A stretch of 8,967 bases of DNA, from NCBI GenBank assembly GCA_937895645.1, contig CALBKQ010000187.1, forward strand, positions 1-8,967, in the 5' to 3' direction. This document shows, one piece after another, positions 6,342 to 8,967 of the stretch. How positions within the stretch are numbered: position 1 is the stretch's first letter; each line of letters starts with the position of its first letter. The translations under genes and the position numbers were made by a program. The notes below the pieces were generated by a model. It was not told the origin of the DNA. It ran no database searches and saw nothing but the letters and a program-made list of their open reading frames with translations. This DNA comes from an uncultured Clostridia bacterium. GTDB lineage: Bacteria; Bacillota; Clostridia; Oscillospirales; Acutalibacteraceae.

Positions 6342-8967
6342 ATGGTATATCGTATATTTGTTGAAAAGAAGACTGGTTTGGATAATGAAGCAAAAGGTCT
6401 TCTTAACGAAGCAAAAAACTTGCTTGGCATTGAAAATTTAGAAGATATTCGTCTTTTCAATCGCTATGATGCAGAAAATATATCAGAAGAATTATTTGAC
6501 TATGCTGTAAAAACAGTTTTTTCAGAGCCACAGCTTGATAATGTATCAGATAGTGTGGATATTCCTGATGCTTATATTTTTGCAGTAGAGGCTCTTCCGG
6601 GTCAATTTGACCAGAGAGCAGACTCGGCAGCACAGTGTATCCAAATTATTTCTCAGGGGGAGCGTCCTGTTATCCGTACTGCAAAAGTTTATGCTCTTTA
6701 CGGTGCTTTAACAGAGGCTGATATTAAAGCATTCAAGAATCACGTAATCAATGCAGTTGAAAGTCGTGAAGCAGCTCTTGAATTACCTGAAACGCTTACA
6801 GCCCAATATGCTGCTCCTGAAACAGTTGCTACTGTGGAAGGTTTTATTAGTATGGATGAATCTGCTCTTGCAAATCTCCTTGATGAAAAAGGACTGGCAA
6901 TGGACCTTGATGACCTTAAATTCTTACAGGCTTATTTCAGAGATACAGAGCACAGAGACCCTACTATTACAGAAATCCGTGTTGTTGATACTTATTGGTC
7001 TGACCATTGCCGTCATACAACATTCTCTACTCATCTTGATAATGTTCGTATTGATGACCCTGCGGTGCAAGAAGCTTATGAGCGTTATCTTGCTACAAGA
7101 GTAGAAGTATATGGCGAAGAAAAAGCTGCAGCTCGTCCACAGACATTGATGGATATTGCTACTATTGGTACAAAAACTCTTAAGAAGCGTGGACTTCTTC
7201 CTGAACTTGACGAAAGTGAAGAAATCAATGCTTGTTCAATTCATGTTACAGCAACTGTAAACGGTGAAGAACAGGATTGGCTTCTTATGTTCAAAAATGA
7301 AACTCATAACCACCCTACAGAAATTGAACCGTTTGGTGGTGCTGCTACATGTATTGGCGGTTGTATTCGTGACCCACTTTCAGGCCGTGCTTATGTTCAT
7401 CAGGCAATGCGTGTAACAGGTGCAGGTGACCCAAGAAAGACTATTGCAGAAACCTTAGAGGGTAAACTTCCACAGCGTAAAATCTGTCAGACTGCAGCTG
7501 CAGGTTACTCTTCTTATGGTAACCAGATTGGTCTTGCTACAGGTCACGTTGCTGAAATTTATCACGAGGGCTTTGTTGCAAAACGTCTTGAATGTGGTGC
7601 AGTAGTTGCTGCTGCTCCTGCTTATAATGTTCGTCGTGAAAGACCTGCTCCGGGTGATGTTATTGTTCTCCTTGGTGGTCGTACAGGTCGTGATGGTATT
7701 GGTGGTGCTACAGGTTCATCAAAGAGCCATAATATGAAGTCCCTTACAACAATGGCTTCTGAAGTTCAGAAGGGTAATGCACCTGAAGAAAGAAAAATCC
7801 AGAGACTTTTCCGTAACGCTGAAGTTACCCGCTTAATTAAGCGTTGTAATGACTTTGGTGCAGGCGGTGTGTCTGTTGCTATTGGTGAACTTGCTCCAGG
7901 TCTTCAGATTGACCTTGATGCAGTACGTAAAAAATATGAAGGTCTTGACGGTACAGAAATTGCTATTTCTGAATCACAAGAACGTATGGCAGTTGTTGTT
8001 GCAGCAGAAGATGCAGATAAATTTATTGCATTTGCACAAGAAGAAAACCTTGAAGCATACCGCGTTGCTGTAGTTACAGAAGAAGAACGTATGGTAATGA
8101 AATGGAAAGGCAATGTTATTGCTAACCTTAGCCGTGCGTTCCTTGACACAAACGGTGCAGTAAAACACATGGACGTAGTAGTTACAGAAAAAGACCTTTC
8201 TGTTTTAAGTAAAGCTATGTATAGTTCATTACGTGAAATGGCATCTGACCTTCGTACAGCAAGCCAGAGAGGTCTTGTTGAACGATTTGACTCAACTATC
8301 GGTGCAGGTAGTGTTGTAATGCCTTATGGTGGTAAGCGTCAGCTTACTCCTACTCAGTCTATGGCTGCCGTTTTACCTGTTCTTCCGGGACAGGAAACTG
8401 ACCAGGCTAGCGTATTTAGTTGGGGATGTGACCCTGACCATCTTTCAGTTGACCCATATACTGGTGCTCATGCATCAATTTACAACTCTGTTGCAAAACT
8501 TGTTGCTGCAGGTTGTGACTATAAACTTGTATATCTTACATTACAGGAATTCTTTGAAAGACTTAAAACCGAACCTAAACATTGGGGCAAGCCATTTGCA
8601 GCTCTTCTTGGCGCGCTTGATGCTCAGTTAGAATTAGGTGCTGCAGCTATTGGTGGTAAAGACTCAATGTCTGGTACATTCCTTGATAAGGATGTTCCGC
8701 CAACACTTATTTCTTTTGCTATTGCTCCAATTAAAAAGCAAGATGTTATTAGCCCTGAATTCAAAGAGGCAAATCATCCTGTCTATCTCTTTGGTTCAAT
8801 TGACGAGAGTGCTGATAGCCTTAAAGCTACATGGGATGCATTCCATAACCTTTGTAAAGAGGGTAAGGTTAAAGCTTCTTGGGCAGTTGAGCACGGTATT
8901 GGCGAAGCAGTTATGAAGATGTCATTCGGTAACAATATTGGTTTCTCTTCATCACAAGACCTTAAAG
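6342..8967 (+). CDS. purL: Phosphoribosylformylglycinamidine synthase (FGAM synthase), single-chain form, 3' end cut by window
   Basis: PurL converts FGAR, glutamine and ATP to FGAM, the fourth step. The frame stays open from the ATG at 6342 to the window edge (875 codons), with no frameshift or stop seen on translation. Domains in order: a PurS-like N-terminal region (about 1-170); a linker ending in DTYWSDHCRHTTF (216-228), a hallmark of large PurL; the first AIRS-like half with NETHNHPTEIEPFGGAA from N319; GGRTGRDGIGGATGSS (445-460); FGAGGVS (505-511); and a second AIRS-like half with the family motif GGKDSMSG (771-778). Complete single-chain PurL of this kind is about 1200-1300 residues, so the missing part should be the C-terminal class I glutamine amidotransferase with its Cys-His-Glu triad. 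Firmicutes such as Bacillus split this enzyme into PurS, PurQ and PurL; this is the fused form, as remembered for Clostridia, streptococci and Bacteroides. It lies 5 bases after purD. Confidence 0.96.
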   Translation, partial: MVYRIFVEKKTGLDNEAKGLLNEAKNLLGIENLEDIRLFNRYDAENISEELFDYAVKTVFSEPQLDNVSDSVDIPDAYIFAVEALPGQFDQRADSAAQCIQIISQGERPVIRTAKVYALYGALTEADIKAFKNHVINAVESREAALELPETLTAQYAAPETVATVEGFISMDESALANLLDEKGLAMDLDDLKFLQAYFRDTEHRDPTITEIRVVDTYWSDHCRHTTFSTHLDNVRIDDPAVQEAYERYLATRVEVYGEEKAAARPQTLMDIATIGTKTLKKRGLLPELDESEEINACSIHVTATVNGEEQDWLLMFKNETHNHPTEIEPFGGAATCIGGCIRDPLSGRAYVHQAMRVTGAGDPRKTIAETLEGKLPQRKICQTAAAGYSSYGNQIGLATGHVAEIYHEGFVAKRLECGAVVAAAPAYNVRRERPAPGDVIVLLGGRTGRDGIGGATGSSKSHNMKSLTTMASEVQKGNAPEERKIQRLFRNAEVTRLIKRCNDFGAGGVSVAIGELAPGLQIDLDAVRKKYEGLDGTEIAISESQERMAVVVAAEDADKFIAFAQEENLEAYRVAVVTEEERMVMKWKGNVIANLSRAFLDTNGAVKHMDVVVTEKDLSVLSKAMYSSLREMASDLRTASQRGLVERFDSTIGAGSVVMPYGGKRQLTPTQSMAAVLPVLPGQETDQASVFSWGCDPDHLSVDPYTGAHASIYNSVAKLVAAGCDYKLVYLTLQEFFERLKTEPKHWGKPFAALLGALDAQLELGAAAIGGKDSMSGTFLDKDVPPTLISFAIAPIKKQDVISPEFKEANHPVYLFGSIDESADSLKATWDAFHNLCKEGKVKASWAVEHGIGEAVMKMSFGNNIGFSSSQDLK

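Noticed and set aside
6751..8916. Short + strand frames inside purL (such as 6751-7104, 8326-8631, 8638-8916) as separate genes
   Set aside because: The purL frame is continuous from 6342 to the window end with conserved motifs throughout; these are out-of-frame readings of it.
1..8967. CRISPR arrays, tRNA/rRNA genes, mobile elements, toxin-antitoxin or defence genes
   Set aside because: Nearly every base is taken up by seven conserved purine genes; no direct repeats, transposase-like sequence or RNA gene was seen on either strand.

Overview
The window lies inside one tightly packed operon for de novo purine synthesis. All genes are on the + strand, in the order purF-like, purM, purN, IMP cyclohydrolase (PurO type), stand-alone AICAR formyltransferase, purD, purL. 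Both ends cut a gene: the first gene has lost only its extreme 5' end, and the last runs off the right edge without a stop. Gaps between genes range from a 1-base overlap to 34 bases. There is therefore no non-coding stretch above 300 bases, and no promoter, riboswitch or terminator is visible inside the window.

The organism is most likely a low-GC Clostridia member (Firmicutes), perhaps a gut Ruminococcaceae/Oscillospiraceae or Lachnospiraceae relative. This is inferred from the AT-rich sequence with T-ending codons (GGT, CTT, GTT, GCT), strong GGAGG-type ribosome binding sites, the single-chain PurL, and bifunctional PurH being replaced by two separate proteins. The genus cannot be fixed from the sequence.

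Layout: 1-1406 amidophosphoribosyltransferase family protein (5' cut); 1441-2487 AIR synthetase; 2487-3113 GAR transformylase; 3130-3846 IMP cyclohydrolase of the PurO family; 3865-5049 AICAR transformylase without a cyclohydrolase domain; 5065-6336 GAR synthetase; 6342-8967 FGAM synthase, first 875 residues. Together these cover PRPP to phosphoribosylamine (PurF), to GAR (PurD), to FGAR (PurN), to FGAM (PurL), to AIR (PurM), and the final two steps from AICAR to IMP. The middle steps (carboxylation, SAICAR synthesis, fumarate release: purE/K, purC, purB) are not in the window and must lie elsewhere.

Most of the window is ordinary core metabolism, and I found no hidden novel system. Two points deserve attention. 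The PurF-like protein keeps a textbook PRPP-binding domain, but its glutamine-hydrolysing domain appears to lack several residues that bind glutamine in characterised PurF enzymes. In addition, the last two steps of the pathway are encoded by a PurO-type (archaeal-like) cyclohydrolase next to a PurH-derived transformylase.
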